Shown: piece by piece, positions 36,308-45,490 of the stretch
Layout: each line of letters begins with the position of its first letter
Position numbering within the stretch: the first letter of the stretch is position 1
Assembly (NCBI GenBank): GCA_015064885.1
Contig: SVRJ01000011.1
Location: 1-52,084, forward strand
DNA from: Oscillospiraceae bacterium
GTDB lineage: Bacteria; Bacillota; Clostridia; Oscillospirales; CAG-272
Direction: 5' to 3'
DNA: 52,084 bases
The notes under the pieces: model-generated
What the model was told of the DNA's origin: nothing
Database searches by the model: none
What the model saw: only the letters and a program-made list of their open reading frames with translations
Made by a program: the position numbers and the translations under genes

Positions 36308-36607
36308 TTACTGTTTTTTTGAATACCTTTCAAACCAGATAAGTCCGAGTGAGAATGCCTCTGTGAGAGTGGGCTTATCTCCCTGCTTGAGTATCTTTGC
36401 GGGGTTGGCGGAATCGACTATCTGAATAAAGATCCCCGAGGGAACCTCTATCCCCTTGACCGTCTTGCTTCCGATTATTTCGAGAATGAGGAAGCATGCG
36501 TCAGTCTCTCTGTCTCCGTAGCATATAGTATTTCCTTCTCTTACGAGAGGCTTGTTTTTATACATCAGATATTTGCCTTCAACCGGCAAAGTGTTCATAT
36601 CAACCAT
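36308..36607 (-). CDS. Small conserved protein of unknown function
   Basis: A 99-residue soluble protein without cysteines or membrane segments. The start has AAAGGAG 7 bases upstream. The sequence (KYLMYKNKPLVREGNTICYG, then GDKPTLTEAFSLGLIWFER) resembles a short protein that I have seen as conserved hypothetical in clostridia; I know no function. A TTGATT-18-TAAAAT promoter candidate lies in the 86-base gap to tmcAL. Confidence 0.72.
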   Translation of the reverse strand: MVDMNTLPVEGKYLMYKNKPLVREGNTICYGDRETDACFLILEIIGSKTVKGIEVPSGIFIQIVDSANPAKILKQGDKPTLTEAFSLGLIWFERYSKKQ

Positions 36608-36693
36608 TGTCTTCTCCTTTTATGCTGTAATATTTACATTATATTTTACCATAATATCAAAGGGGCAATCAAGAGTATATTGTAAAATATTCT

Positions 36694-37812
36694 TTAAGAT
36701 TGATGTATATACGGAGGTGTGAGCGAATAATTCTCTCTTTTTCCGCTCTCCTTCAGCCTTATGAGTGAATACAAGCCGTCAAATCGCTTTTCATATTCGA
36801 ACGAAGCGTATTTTTTCTTTTGCCGCATAGTGGTACATATCTCGATCTCACTTTTGAGAGAGGATATGTATTCTCTTCCCCTCGCGCTTACGCCGAGAAG
36901 GGAAAGATACTCCGGAGGTGTCTTTATTGCATCAGCCTCTATCTCGCACAAAGCGCACAGAGATGCTCTTCTTATCCTTCCGTTAGTATACACCTTGGTT
37001 GCCGCAAGGCGGTAAAAATCATCAAGGTCTACTGCGTGTTCCGCTGCCTTTTTTATTCTCTGGGCAAGTCCTCCCGACAAGAAAGCAAGCTCGGAAAGTC
37101 TGTCTGACGGAGTATAGATAAGCTTCGGCATAAGCATATCGAAAAGCGTTTTCTTTCTTCCCTCCACGTCAAAGTCAGAAAGCGAAGAAGCGAGCGCCGT
37201 AAAAGCCTCCGCAGGCATACAGCTTGATATTCTTTCAAGATCTCTGTCGGAAAGAAGCTTGCGTATAGCACTTGCAGAAGGGTATCTCACGTCACAGTCG
37301 TCCGAAAGATATCCTCCTCCCTCCCTTTTGTGTGTCAGCGGAATGATACGCGCCCTTTGCTTTTTTATCGCACGTATATACTCGATACCGAGAATATCGT
37401 TGGACATGAATTCTGTTCCGCAAAGCTCGGTTCTCGCGGCACCGTTGCCGGGCTCGGCATTTCTTTGAATGCCCGAATGTGCCTCAAGCGCGGAAAGATC
37501 TCCGCACTCACTGCCAAAGCTGAGAACGTCCGCACCAAAAGCCTCTGCCGCAAGTACTCCCGCATATGCAAAGTATTCTGCACTCGCGCACGAAAACGGA
37601 GCGGGAAGCTCCGCGACAACGTCCGCGCCGCAACAAATAGCCGCTCTTGCTCTTGCATACTTATCGGCGCAGGCGAGCTCCCCTCGCTGAACTATATTTC
37701 CGCTCATTATCGCAATGACCAACTCAAAGCCGTCAGCCTTCAGCTTGTCTATCTGATATTTATGACCGAAATGAAACGGATTGTATTCACTGATTATAGC
37801 TGCTGTTTTCAT
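36694..37812 (-). CDS. tmcAL: tRNA(Met) cytidine acetate ligase TmcAL
   Basis: A 372-residue nucleotidyltransferase-fold enzyme of the TmcAL (YlbM) family, which activates acetate with ATP to form N4-acetylcytidine at the wobble position of elongator tRNA-Met. The N-terminus IISEYNPFHFGHKYQ contains the HxGH ATP-binding motif. IMSGNIVQRGELACADKYAR and GADVVAELPAPFSCASAEYFA are family signatures, as is RYPSASAIRKL near residue 180. It is divergent from the acetate kinase gene, 111 bases away. Confidence 0.94.
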   Translation of the reverse strand: MKTAAIISEYNPFHFGHKYQIDKLKADGFELVIAIMSGNIVQRGELACADKYARARAAICCGADVVAELPAPFSCASAEYFAYAGVLAAEAFGADVLSFGSECGDLSALEAHSGIQRNAEPGNGAARTELCGTEFMSNDILGIEYIRAIKKQRARIIPLTHKREGGGYLSDDCDVRYPSASAIRKLLSDRDLERISSCMPAEAFTALASSLSDFDVEGRKKTLFDMLMPKLIYTPSDRLSELAFLSGGLAQRIKKAAEHAVDLDDFYRLAATKVYTNGRIRRASLCALCEIEADAIKTPPEYLSLLGVSARGREYISSLKSEIEICTTMRQKKKYASFEYEKRFDGLYSLIRLKESGKRENYSLTPPYIHQS

Positions 37813-37850
37813 AAAAATTCGCCTTTGTAAAATAAATTTTAAAATAGGTA

Positions 37851-37879
37851 TTGCATTTTATCAAAAAATGTTGTATAAT
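37851..37879 (+). promoter_or_regulatory. Promoter of ackA
   Basis: TTGCAT at 37851-37856 and TATAAT at 37874-37879 with a 17-base spacer. Confidence 0.75.
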
Positions 37880-37923
37880 ATTATAGTAAAATTTTAATAT
37901 CCAATATCGGAGGAAAGCAAATA

Positions 37924-39132
37924 ATGAATGTTTTGGTTGTAAACGCAGGTTCAAGCTCGCTTAAGTACCAGCTTTTCGACACTTCAAACGACACTGTTGT
38001 AGCAAAGGGACTTTGCGACAGAATCGGTATCGACGGGACTCTCGAGCACAAGCGCCTCGCTGACGGCAAGGTATATTCAGCGCAGGTCAAGATGGACAAC
38101 CACTCCCAGGCTCTCAAGTATCTCGTTGAAGCACTTCTCGACAAGGATCACGGCTGTGTGTCCAGCATGTCCGACATCGAAGCTATAGGTCACCGCGTAG
38201 TGCACGGCGGTGCTTACTTCTCTGAATCTGTTCTCGTTACAGAGGACGTTCTCGCAAAGCTCGAGCTTTGCCGCGATCTCGCTCCTCTCCACACAGGTGC
38301 TCACATTATGGGTATCCAGGGCTGTCTCGACGTTATGCCGAACACTCCTCAGGTTCTCGTATTTGACACCGCATTCCATCAGACTATGCCCAAGGAAGCT
38401 TATATGTACGCTCTTGACTACGACGTATATGAAAAGTACGCGGTTCGTCGCTACGGCGCACACGGAACGTCTCACAGATATGTTGCCGGCGAGATGCTCA
38501 AGCTTCTCGACAAGCCCGTTGAAGAAACGAAGATCATCACATGCCACCTTGGAAACGGTTCTTCCATCTCCGCAGTAAAGGGCGGCAAGGTAATCGACAC
38601 AAGTATGGGCTTCACTCCCCTTGCAGGTGTTATGATGGGAACACGTTGCGGCGATATGGACCCTGCTATCGTTCCCTTCCTTATGCAGAAGCTCGATCTC
38701 AATCCCGATGAGGTAAACACCTATATGAACAAGAAGTGCGGATTCCTCGGAATATCGGGCGTATCCTCTGACTGCAGAGATATCGAAGCAGCTATCGCAC
38801 AGGGCAACGAAAGAGCAGCTCTCTCGATAAAGATGCTCGGCTACCAGATCCGTAAGTATATCGGTTCTTACACAGCTGCTATGGACGGCGTTGATGCTAT
38901 CGTATTTACAGCGGGAATCGGTGAGAACACAGCATCCGTAAGAGCGGAAGCACTCAGAAACCTCTCTTACTTCGGAATCGAATTTGACGAGGAGGTCAAC
39001 GCGGCCACAAAGGGACGCAGCGGAGTTACAAAGCTCTCTACAGAGAACTCCAAGGTTGCGATCTACATGATCCCCACAAACGAGGAGCTTGTTATCGCAC
39101 GCGATACTGAAGCTATCGTAAAGGCTCTTTGA
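37924..39132 (+). CDS. ackA: Acetate kinase
   Basis: A 402-residue ASKHA-fold kinase converting acetyl phosphate and ADP to acetate and ATP, the ATP-yielding end step of acetogenic fermentation. Signatures are MNVLVVNAGSSSLKYQL at the start, IGHRVVHGGAYF, VFDTAFHQTMPKEAYMYALD, RYGAHGTSHRYV, HLGNGSSISAVKGGK and FTAGIGENTASVR. Start ATG has GGAGG upstream. No phosphotransacetylase gene adjoins; the gene has its own promoter and terminator. Codon use suggests high expression. Confidence 0.98.
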   Translation: MNVLVVNAGSSSLKYQLFDTSNDTVVAKGLCDRIGIDGTLEHKRLADGKVYSAQVKMDNHSQALKYLVEALLDKDHGCVSSMSDIEAIGHRVVHGGAYFSESVLVTEDVLAKLELCRDLAPLHTGAHIMGIQGCLDVMPNTPQVLVFDTAFHQTMPKEAYMYALDYDVYEKYAVRRYGAHGTSHRYVAGEMLKLLDKPVEETKIITCHLGNGSSISAVKGGKVIDTSMGFTPLAGVMMGTRCGDMDPAIVPFLMQKLDLNPDEVNTYMNKKCGFLGISGVSSDCRDIEAAIAQGNERAALSIKMLGYQIRKYIGSYTAAMDGVDAIVFTAGIGENTASVRAEALRNLSYFGIEFDEEVNAATKGRSGVTKLSTENSKVAIYMIPTNEELVIARDTEAIVKAL

Positions 39133-39141
39133 TCCTGTTTT

Positions 39142-39166
39142 GTACCGCACCGAAACGGTGCGGTAC
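39142..39166 (+). terminator. Terminator of ackA
   Basis: GTACCGCACCG, loop AAA, CGGTGCGGTAC, followed by TTTTCTTTATTT. Confidence 0.93.
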
Positions 39167-39213
39167 TTTTCTTTATTTAATTATAACAGAAAACTTCGGA
39201 TTTTACAATACCT

Positions 39214-40298
39214 TTAAAGATTTTCTTCTATCCATTTTTCAGAAAATTCTTCTTTTGCGGAAAAGTCCATAGCGTCGATATATATTCGCTCAAGTTCAAA
39301 ATGAGCCTCTCTCATTCTTTCCATCTCGGATTCGCCCCTCGCTCTCAGTTCCTTTATAGCCTTTTCACACGACCGTACGTCGTATTTTATTTCCTTTAAG
39401 CTTTCGGACTCGACAAATCTCTGCATATTTATACGCTTTCGGCACTTTTCAAGAGATACGCATATCCCCGACACGTCGCTTATTAGCGAAAGAGACATTG
39501 AGGGGATATAAACTGCGTCGAGCTTTTCGGGATCGATGCTGCTGTACGAGCGGTAAGATGATATACTGAATCTTCTCAAATGCGAAAGAATAGACTCAAG
39601 ATATGCGTGAGCGAGAGAGAGCGAATCGTCTATTATTATAATATCGTCGCAAACAGAGGTATAGGTATCGAGGGTGCATTCTCCGAACATGCCGAATGAC
39701 GACCTGAGACCTATCCTTTCAAAATATACGTCGCTTGCGTCAACTCCGCGCAGTATCCTTTGACTCGCATTGTTGAGCTTTTCTTTTTTTATACTCGCAT
39801 ATGCCTCCTCCTTTGCAGTTCTCGTAAGTTCAAAAACCGCACGCAATGCCTCGGAGGCTTTTTTGTATGCAATACTTTTCTTTCTCATAAGCCTTTCTAT
39901 CTCTCCCCGAAGCTCGGAAAGCTTATTAGGATCCCAAAAAGCACCAAGGTCTATTATCTCATCTCTCGCTCCCGGAATATCGGCATCACAGTCGTGCGGA
40001 GCCGTTCCGTCTATTATGCAAGTTCTTCCCTTTGTCGGGTGATCTATTATAATTCCGTCAAGAGAGGTCGGATCGGACGAGCAATAATAATACTCGACCG
40101 GATATCCGCATGAACGTGCATGATCTGCACTCTCTCGCATAAACCGACTTTTTCCCGTTCCGGGTCCACCCTTTATTATATATCTCCTTGCTATCTCCCC
40201 GTTTTCGAAAACTTCACCGTAAAAGCTGTAGAATCCGAGTCCTGAGTTTGCTGCCGCAAAAATGCTTTCTCACCTGATTTGTTTATTTTTTCTTTCAT
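39214..40298 (-). CDS. P-loop ATPase (PRK06851-like), interrupted by an apparent 1-nt frameshift
   Basis: The frame ending at 39214 is intact back to about 40284, but has no start codon before the ATG at 40140, which would remove the P-loop. Read through, it encodes GFYSFYGEVF and the Walker A GGPGTGKS just upstream of that ATG. A good start (ATG 40298, GGAGGTGG site, consensus promoter) lies in another frame encoding MKEKINKSGEKAF. One extra T in the minus-strand T5 run at 40258-40262 joins both into a protein of about 361 residues with FFAAANSGLGFYSFYG, the expected beginning of PRK06851-type ATPases. Either a sequencing or assembly error or a fresh mutation. Function of the family is unknown. 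Confidence 0.82.
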
Positions 40299-40315
40299 AT
40301 GCCACCTCCGCTTTT

Positions 40316-40344
40316 ATTATATGTCCGCTTTCATGATGTGTCAA
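40316..40344 (-). promoter_or_regulatory. sigma-A promoter of the P-loop ATPase gene
   Basis: On the minus strand TTGACA (40344-40339) and TATAAT (40321-40316), 17-base spacer, upstream of the ATG at 40298. Its -35 is 15 bases from that of the divergent gatC promoter. Confidence 0.85.
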
Positions 40345-40359
40345 CATTGATAAATACTA

Positions 40360-40388
40360 TTGACAAAAATATTTTTATGTGATATAAT
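40360..40388 (+). promoter_or_regulatory. sigma-A promoter of the gatCAB operon
   Basis: TTGACA at 40360-40365 and TATAAT at 40383-40388, 17-base spacer, with an extended -10 TG at 40380-40381. Confidence 0.88.
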
Positions 40389-40423
40389 CATCTGGTAAGA
40401 TTTTTTCGGGAGATCATCCTTTT

Positions 40424-40741
40424 ATGCAAAACATCAAAAACTTCGACATAAAAAAATATGCGAGTCTCTCTATGCTGACTCTCAACGATGACGAACGCAG
40501 AAAAGCAGAAGCAGACATGCAGGCACTTCTATCGATCGCGAACGGTATACTTTCATTTGATGAAAGCCGTGAGATCTGTAAAAGCGGTGGATATCATTTG
40601 GATTCTTTAAGAGAGGATATCCCCACTGAGAGTTTTAGTGCCGCAGATATGCTAAAAAACACCGCAGAGACGTGTGGGGATCTCATATCGCTTTCGGCAA
40701 AGACAGTCAAATTCAAAAAAGAAAACGGATCGGAGGACTGA
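40424..40741 (+). CDS. gatC: Aspartyl/glutamyl-tRNA amidotransferase subunit C
   Basis: A 105-residue GatC-like subunit that stabilises the GatA-GatB complex. It is divergent in sequence but has the family's N-terminal helix pair (YASLSMLTLNDDERRKAEAD) and the LREDIP motif near residue 66 that corresponds to the conserved R-E-D segment. Position directly before gatA, with gatA's ribosome site inside its last codons, makes the call firm. First gene of the gatCAB-GNAT-eno run. Confidence 0.87.
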   Translation: MQNIKNFDIKKYASLSMLTLNDDERRKAEADMQALLSIANGILSFDESREICKSGGYHLDSLREDIPTESFSAADMLKNTAETCGDLISLSAKTVKFKKENGSED

Positions 40742-40742
40742 T

Positions 40743-42200
40743 ATGTCATACACAAACGACCTTACCTCTCTTTCCGCTATCAAAGCCGCTTCGCTGCTTA
40801 AAGAAAGACAAATTTCTTCGCAAGAGCTTACTCTTTCATATCTTGAAAGAATAGAAAAAACAGATGCCGACATAGGCGCATTTATAACAGTGTGCAGAGA
40901 GCACGCTTTCGCTTCTGCGGCAAAGGCGGACGAAGCAATAAAAAACAACGACGTCTCTCCTCTGTGCGGTATTCCGTTCGCACTTAAGGACAATATGTGC
41001 ACAAGCGGAATAAGAACCACCTGCGCCTCGCGAATGCTCGAGGATTTCATTCCTCCGTACGACGCTTTTGCGGCAAGGATACTCAAAGACCAAAATGCCG
41101 TCCTTCTCGGAAAGACAAATCTCGACGAGTTCTCGATGGGCTCGTTTACCGAAAACAGCGCGCTCAAAAAGACGGTAAATCCGCTTGACAGTAAAAGGGC
41201 GGTCGGCGGAAGCTCGGGCGGCTCTGCCACTGCCGTATGCGCAAGAGAAGCAGTTTTCTCGCTCGGTTCTGATACCGGCGGTTCCGTGCGTCTTCCCGCA
41301 TCCTTCTGCGGAGTAGTGGGAATGGCACCCACGTACGGCGCTGTTTCAAGAAACGGACTTATAGCATTTGCCTCCTCACTTGACAGAATAGGCCCTATAA
41401 CGAAAACCATAAAAGACAATGCATTCGTTTTATCCGAAATCGCAAGGAAAGACCCTCTCGATCCGACTTCGGTCGGGCTCTGCGAAAATGATCTTCTCAA
41501 TAATATAGAAAAAGGCGTTGCCGGCATGAAATTCGCCATACCCCAAGAGCTGTTCGGAAATAACGTTTCAAAGGATATCAAAGAAGCAATGATCCGTGCC
41601 GTGTCAACATACGAAAAGCTCGGAGCGAGCGTGGACACTGTTTCCATCCCATCAATAAGCCACGCCCTCAGCGCATACTACGTCATATCAAGCGCAGAGG
41701 CATCAGCCAACCTTTCACGCTACGACGGAATAAGGTTCGGTGCCCGAAAAAAAGGCGATACACTTGAAGAGATATACCAAAACACCCGATCTTCCATGCT
41801 CGGCAGTGAGGTAAAAAGGCGCATAATGCTCGGTACCTTCATACTTTCGGAGGGATATTACGATCAATACTACAAAAAGGCCGTAACGGTAAGAGAAAGA
41901 CTTAAAGAAGAATTCAAAGTCATATTCTCAAAGTACGACGCTCTTCTTTCCCCCATATATCCTTCATCGCCGCCCCTATGCGGATCGAACACCATAGATT
42001 CCGAAAGTGTATATAAAAACGATTCCTTTACCGTGCCGTCAAGTATAGTCGGACTCCCTGCTCTCACGCTCCCCTGCGGAAAGGACAGTATAGGACTTCC
42101 CGTAGGAATACAAATAATCGGAAAAGCGTTTTCCGAAAAAAAGCTTTACAGGATAGGCTTTGCGCTTGAAAGTGAGATAACGGAGGCATGCCATGAATAA
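40743..42200 (+). CDS. gatA: Aspartyl/glutamyl-tRNA amidotransferase subunit A
   Basis: A 485-residue amidase-signature enzyme releasing ammonia from glutamine for transamidation of Glu-tRNA(Gln) or Asp-tRNA(Asn). The Ser-cisSer-Lys site is visible: Lys in IPFALKDNMC, the glycine/serine loop VGGSSGGSATA and the nucleophile in SDTGGSVRLPASFCG. ATG 40743 has GGAGG 6 bases upstream; an extension into gatC lacks one. The stop overlaps the gatB start by 8 bases, implying coupled translation. Confidence 0.96.
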   Translation: MSYTNDLTSLSAIKAASLLKERQISSQELTLSYLERIEKTDADIGAFITVCREHAFASAAKADEAIKNNDVSPLCGIPFALKDNMCTSGIRTTCASRMLEDFIPPYDAFAARILKDQNAVLLGKTNLDEFSMGSFTENSALKKTVNPLDSKRAVGGSSGGSATAVCAREAVFSLGSDTGGSVRLPASFCGVVGMAPTYGAVSRNGLIAFASSLDRIGPITKTIKDNAFVLSEIARKDPLDPTSVGLCENDLLNNIEKGVAGMKFAIPQELFGNNVSKDIKEAMIRAVSTYEKLGASVDTVSIPSISHALSAYYVISSAEASANLSRYDGIRFGARKKGDTLEEIYQNTRSSMLGSEVKRRIMLGTFILSEGYYDQYYKKAVTVRERLKEEFKVIFSKYDALLSPIYPSSPPLCGSNTIDSESVYKNDSFTVPSSIVGLPALTLPCGKDSIGLPVGIQIIGKAFSEKKLYRIGFALESEITEACHE

Positions 42201-43629
42201 CACATACGAAACGGTAATAGGTCTTGAGATCCATGCCGAGCTCAGCACCAAAACAAAGATATTCTGCTCATGCAAGACGGATTTCGGAGCTCCGCCAAAC
42301 TCACAATGCTGTCCCGTATGTATGGGAATGCCGGGTACTTTGCCTACCCTTAACCAAAAAGCTGTCGAATATGCGGTACGCGCAGGGCTTGCCACCAACT
42401 GTGAGATATCGCTTTATTCGCGCTTCGACAGAAAGAATTACTTTTATCCCGACCTTCCGAAGGGATATCAGATAACACAATACGAATTTCCGATATGTAA
42501 GAACGGCTACCTTGACATAGATACCGATCTCGGTAAAAAGCGCATCCGTATAACACGTATACACCTTGAGGAGGATGCGGGAAAGCTGATACACGACTCG
42601 GGTTGCGGAACGCTTGTAGACTGTAACAGGTGCGGCGTCCCGCTTATAGAAATAGTAACCGAGCCCGATATACGCTCGTCGGGTGAGGCGGAGGCGTTTC
42701 TTCGCACTCTGCGCTCTGTTCTTATGTTTGCCGGCGTTTCAGACTGCAGAATGAACGAGGGCTCTTTCAGATGCGATATAAACGTATCGGTGAGAAAGAT
42801 CGGAGACAGCACTCTCGGAACGAGAAGTGAGATCAAGAATCTCAACTCCTTCTCATTCGTAACAAAGGCTATTGAATACGAACACAAGCGTCAAACAGAG
42901 CTCATCGCTTCAAGCGGCCGCGTAAAACGCGAAACGAGACGCTTTGACGAAAGTGACGGAAAGACCTACTCTATGAGAAGCAAGGAGGAGGAAAACGATT
43001 ATCGCTTTTTTGAGGAGCCCGATATCCCAGCACTCATTCTCCGCGAGGAGGATATAGAAAGAATAAAAAAAGAGCTCCCTATGCTGCCGGATGAACGTAT
43101 GAAGCTATATCTTGAGGAATACAGACTCACGTCTGATACCGCAAAAGTGATACTCTCGGATATCAGTCTGGCAGGCTTCTTTGAGGAAGCCGCAAAAGCC
43201 TCAAAATCTCCGCGCACGACCGCAAATATACTCGTCTCGGACATTCTTTCATATTCAAACGAAGGCGTTTTTTCTTCAAAAATTCAAGCATCACAGCTTG
43301 CCGTGCTTTCAGACTTATTCTTCACCGAGCAAATAAACAGCTCTACACAAAAGAAGCTTATAAAAAGGATGTGGGAGGAAGGAATCGATCCTATGCTCAC
43401 AGTACGCGAAGAAGATCTGCTGCAGATAAACGATGCCGATATTCTTTCCGCTATCGTCGACGAGGTAATACTCGAAAACCCGAAATGCGTCGAGGATATC
43501 AGACGAGGAAAGACCGCTGCGACAAAGACGGTTATCGGAAAAGCGATGGCTAAAAGCCTGGGTAAAGCAAACCCAAGAATAATAAACGAGATAGTTGCAT
43601 CAAAATTCAAAAACGAAGAAAAAACATAA
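42193..43629 (+). CDS. gatB: Aspartyl/glutamyl-tRNA amidotransferase subunit B
   Basis: A 478-residue GatB that binds the misacylated tRNA, phosphorylates its side chain with ATP and carries out the amidation. Signatures are VIGLEIHAELSTKTKIFCSC with nearby zinc cysteines (CCPVCMGMPG), FDRKNYFYPDLPKGYQITQY, and HLEEDAGKLIHD. The C-terminal YqeY-like tail domain is complete. The start overlaps the gatA stop. With gatC and gatA it gives a full indirect aminoacylation route. Confidence 0.97.
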   Translation: MNNTYETVIGLEIHAELSTKTKIFCSCKTDFGAPPNSQCCPVCMGMPGTLPTLNQKAVEYAVRAGLATNCEISLYSRFDRKNYFYPDLPKGYQITQYEFPICKNGYLDIDTDLGKKRIRITRIHLEEDAGKLIHDSGCGTLVDCNRCGVPLIEIVTEPDIRSSGEAEAFLRTLRSVLMFAGVSDCRMNEGSFRCDINVSVRKIGDSTLGTRSEIKNLNSFSFVTKAIEYEHKRQTELIASSGRVKRETRRFDESDGKTYSMRSKEEENDYRFFEEPDIPALILREEDIERIKKELPMLPDERMKLYLEEYRLTSDTAKVILSDISLAGFFEEAAKASKSPRTTANILVSDILSYSNEGVFSSKIQASQLAVLSDLFFTEQINSSTQKKLIKRMWEEGIDPMLTVREEDLLQINDADILSAIVDEVILENPKCVEDIRRGKTAATKTVIGKAMAKSLGKANPRIINEIVASKFKNEEKT

Positions 43630-43645
43630 TAAAAGGAGGTATATT

Positions 43646-44131
43646 ATGCAAAATAATTTTTCATTCAGAAGGGCGGAGAGACAGGACACCCCTCTTGTTC
43701 TCTCCTTTATAAGAAAGATAGCGGACTACGAGGGTCTGCTGGACGAGGTCTCAGCAACAGTGGAATCTCTGGAATACTGGCTTTTTGACGAGAAGAAGGC
43801 CGATGTGGTATTTGCCTGCGTCGACGGCAAGGAGATAGGCTTTGCTCTATACTTTTATAACTTCTCCACCTTTGTGGGCAAGGCGGGCATCTATCTCGAG
43901 GATATTTTCGTAGACAAGGAATACAGAGGAAACGGATATGGAAAGGCTCTGTTCAAATACGTAGCAAGCATAGCGGTAAGACGCGGCTGCGGAAGAATGG
44001 ACTGGTGCTGTCTCGACTGGAATGAGCCGAGTATACGCTTTTACAAGTCTATGGGCGCTATACCTATGGATGAATGGACGATATACCGTCTTCAGGGCGA
44101 GGCGCTTCAAAAATTCGGAGCAGACTCTTAA
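43646..44131 (+). CDS. GNAT N-acetyltransferase (diamine/SSAT-like)
   Basis: A 161-residue acetyl-CoA-dependent N-acetyltransferase. ATG 43646 has AAAGGAGG 7 bases upstream; an upstream extension overlaps gatB. The acetyl-CoA loop is EYRGNGYGKALFK (about 91-103). The pattern IADYEGL, IGFALYFYNFSTFVGKAGIY, RRGCGRMDWCCLDWNEPSI and FYKSMGA is characteristic of the spermidine/spermine or thialysine acetyltransferase group, so a polyamine or amino acid amine is the likely acceptor (inferred). It is 16 bases after gatB. Confidence 0.9.
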   Translation: MQNNFSFRRAERQDTPLVLSFIRKIADYEGLLDEVSATVESLEYWLFDEKKADVVFACVDGKEIGFALYFYNFSTFVGKAGIYLEDIFVDKEYRGNGYGKALFKYVASIAVRRGCGRMDWCCLDWNEPSIRFYKSMGAIPMDEWTIYRLQGEALQKFGADS

Positions 44132-44221
44132 AAGTCTTTGTTCCCACGCAATGTATAATAATACTTCATTTGCAAATAATATAGATACAAATCACTTTTC
44201 ACAAAGGAAGGTCACAACAAT

Positions 44222-45490
44222 ATGCAGAAACCTCAAATATCAAAGTGCTGTGCCAGGGAGATACTTGACTCACGCGGCAATCCCACGGTAGAGGCTACGG
44301 TAATACTGTATGACGGAACCGTAGGAGTGGCAAGTGTGCCCTCGGGCGCATCAACAGGAATTTACGAAGCCCACGAGCTTCGCGACAATGATAGATCGAG
44401 ATACTTCGGTAAAGGAGTTACCGATGCCGTAACAAACGTATGCAAAATAATTTCTCCGTCAATATGCGGAATATGTGCAAGCGAGCAGAGTGAGATAGAC
44501 AGAATACTAACAGAGCTTGACGGAAGCGAAAACAGATCCGTCCTCGGAGCTAACGCTATTCTGTCGGTATCTCTCGCATGTGCGCGTGCCGCGGCAAACT
44601 TCTATCACATCCCGATATACAAATACATCGGAGGTATCTTTGCACAGAAGCTTCCGATACCGATGTTCAACGTGCTCAACGGCGGCGCGCACGCCTCGAA
44701 CAATATTGAGATACAGGAATTCATGATAGTTCCGAGGGGAGCCGACAGCTTCTCGGAAGCACTCCGAATGGGCAGTGAGATATATCACACTCTCGGAAGA
44801 CTTCTTAAAGACGCAAAAAAGAGCACCGCGGTCGGAGACGAGGGAGGATATGCTCCAATGCTTGAGGACGACGAGGAGGCAATAGAATATATCTGCCGCG
44901 CAATAGACGAAAGCGGATATAACAGCGAGCTCGTCGGAATAGCACTTGATGCCGCAAGCGGAGAATGGTACGACGACGGAATATACTCGATGAAAAAACG
45001 GGGAGTAAAAAAGAGCGGCGCTCAGCTTATATCCTACTACGAGGAGCTATGCTCCAAATACCCGATTATTTCTATCGAGGACGGCCTTGACGTCAGAGAC
45101 CCTGACGGTTGGGTGGATATGACAAAGCGTCTCGGCGGCAAAATAAAGCTTGTCGGAGACGATCTGTTCGTAACAAATCCAAAAAGGTTCAAGGAAGGAA
45201 TCGAGTCGGGCATTGCGAACTCGATTTTGATAAAACCGAATCAGATCGGTACTCTCAGCGAGGTCCTCAGAGTAATTCACCTTGCCCGCGAGAACGGATA
45301 CTCTTATATACTTTCTCACCGCTCGGGAGAAACCGAGGACACGACGATATCCGATATTGCGGTCGGAACAAACGCCCATTTTATCAAATCAGGTGCTCCG
45401 TGCAGGAGTGAACGGGTAGCAAAATACAACAGACTGCTACGCATTGAGGCTTGTCTTAATTCGGGTGCTTGCTTTGGAGATCTTATATAA
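44222..45490 (+). CDS. eno: Enolase
   Basis: A 422-residue enolase converting 2-phosphoglycerate to phosphoenolpyruvate. The N-terminus AREILDSRGNPTVEATV, the loop VPSGASTGIYEAHELRD, the metal-ligand regions around SIEDGLD and LVGDDLFVTN, and catalytic-lysine segment ILIKPNQIGT with SHRSGETED are all present. Slightly shorter and more divergent than typical (IKPNQ, SIEDGLDVRDPDG), yet all key residues are kept. It follows the GNAT gene by 90 bases; no classical promoter was found in the gap. Terminated by a strong hairpin. Confidence 0.96.
   Translation: MQKPQISKCCAREILDSRGNPTVEATVILYDGTVGVASVPSGASTGIYEAHELRDNDRSRYFGKGVTDAVTNVCKIISPSICGICASEQSEIDRILTELDGSENRSVLGANAILSVSLACARAAANFYHIPIYKYIGGIFAQKLPIPMFNVLNGGAHASNNIEIQEFMIVPRGADSFSEALRMGSEIYHTLGRLLKDAKKSTAVGDEGGYAPMLEDDEEAIEYICRAIDESGYNSELVGIALDAASGEWYDDGIYSMKKRGVKKSGAQLISYYEELCSKYPIISIEDGLDVRDPDGWVDMTKRLGGKIKLVGDDLFVTNPKRFKEGIESGIANSILIKPNQIGTLSEVLRVIHLARENGYSYILSHRSGETEDTTISDIAVGTNAHFIKSGAPCRSERVAKYNRLLRIEACLNSGACFGDLI

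Noticed and set aside
38077-39150. Long minus-strand frame antisense to ackA
   Set aside because: Mirror-frame effect of a strongly codon-biased gene; sequence looks non-protein and has no ribosome site. The same holds for long antisense frames over the MATE gene (410-1162) and the flavoprotein gene (11458-12396).
40255-40265. Programmed -1 frameshift in the P-loop ATPase
   Set aside because: The site A-TTT-TTG does not allow good re-pairing of both tRNAs, and no stimulatory structure is evident; error or mutation is simpler.
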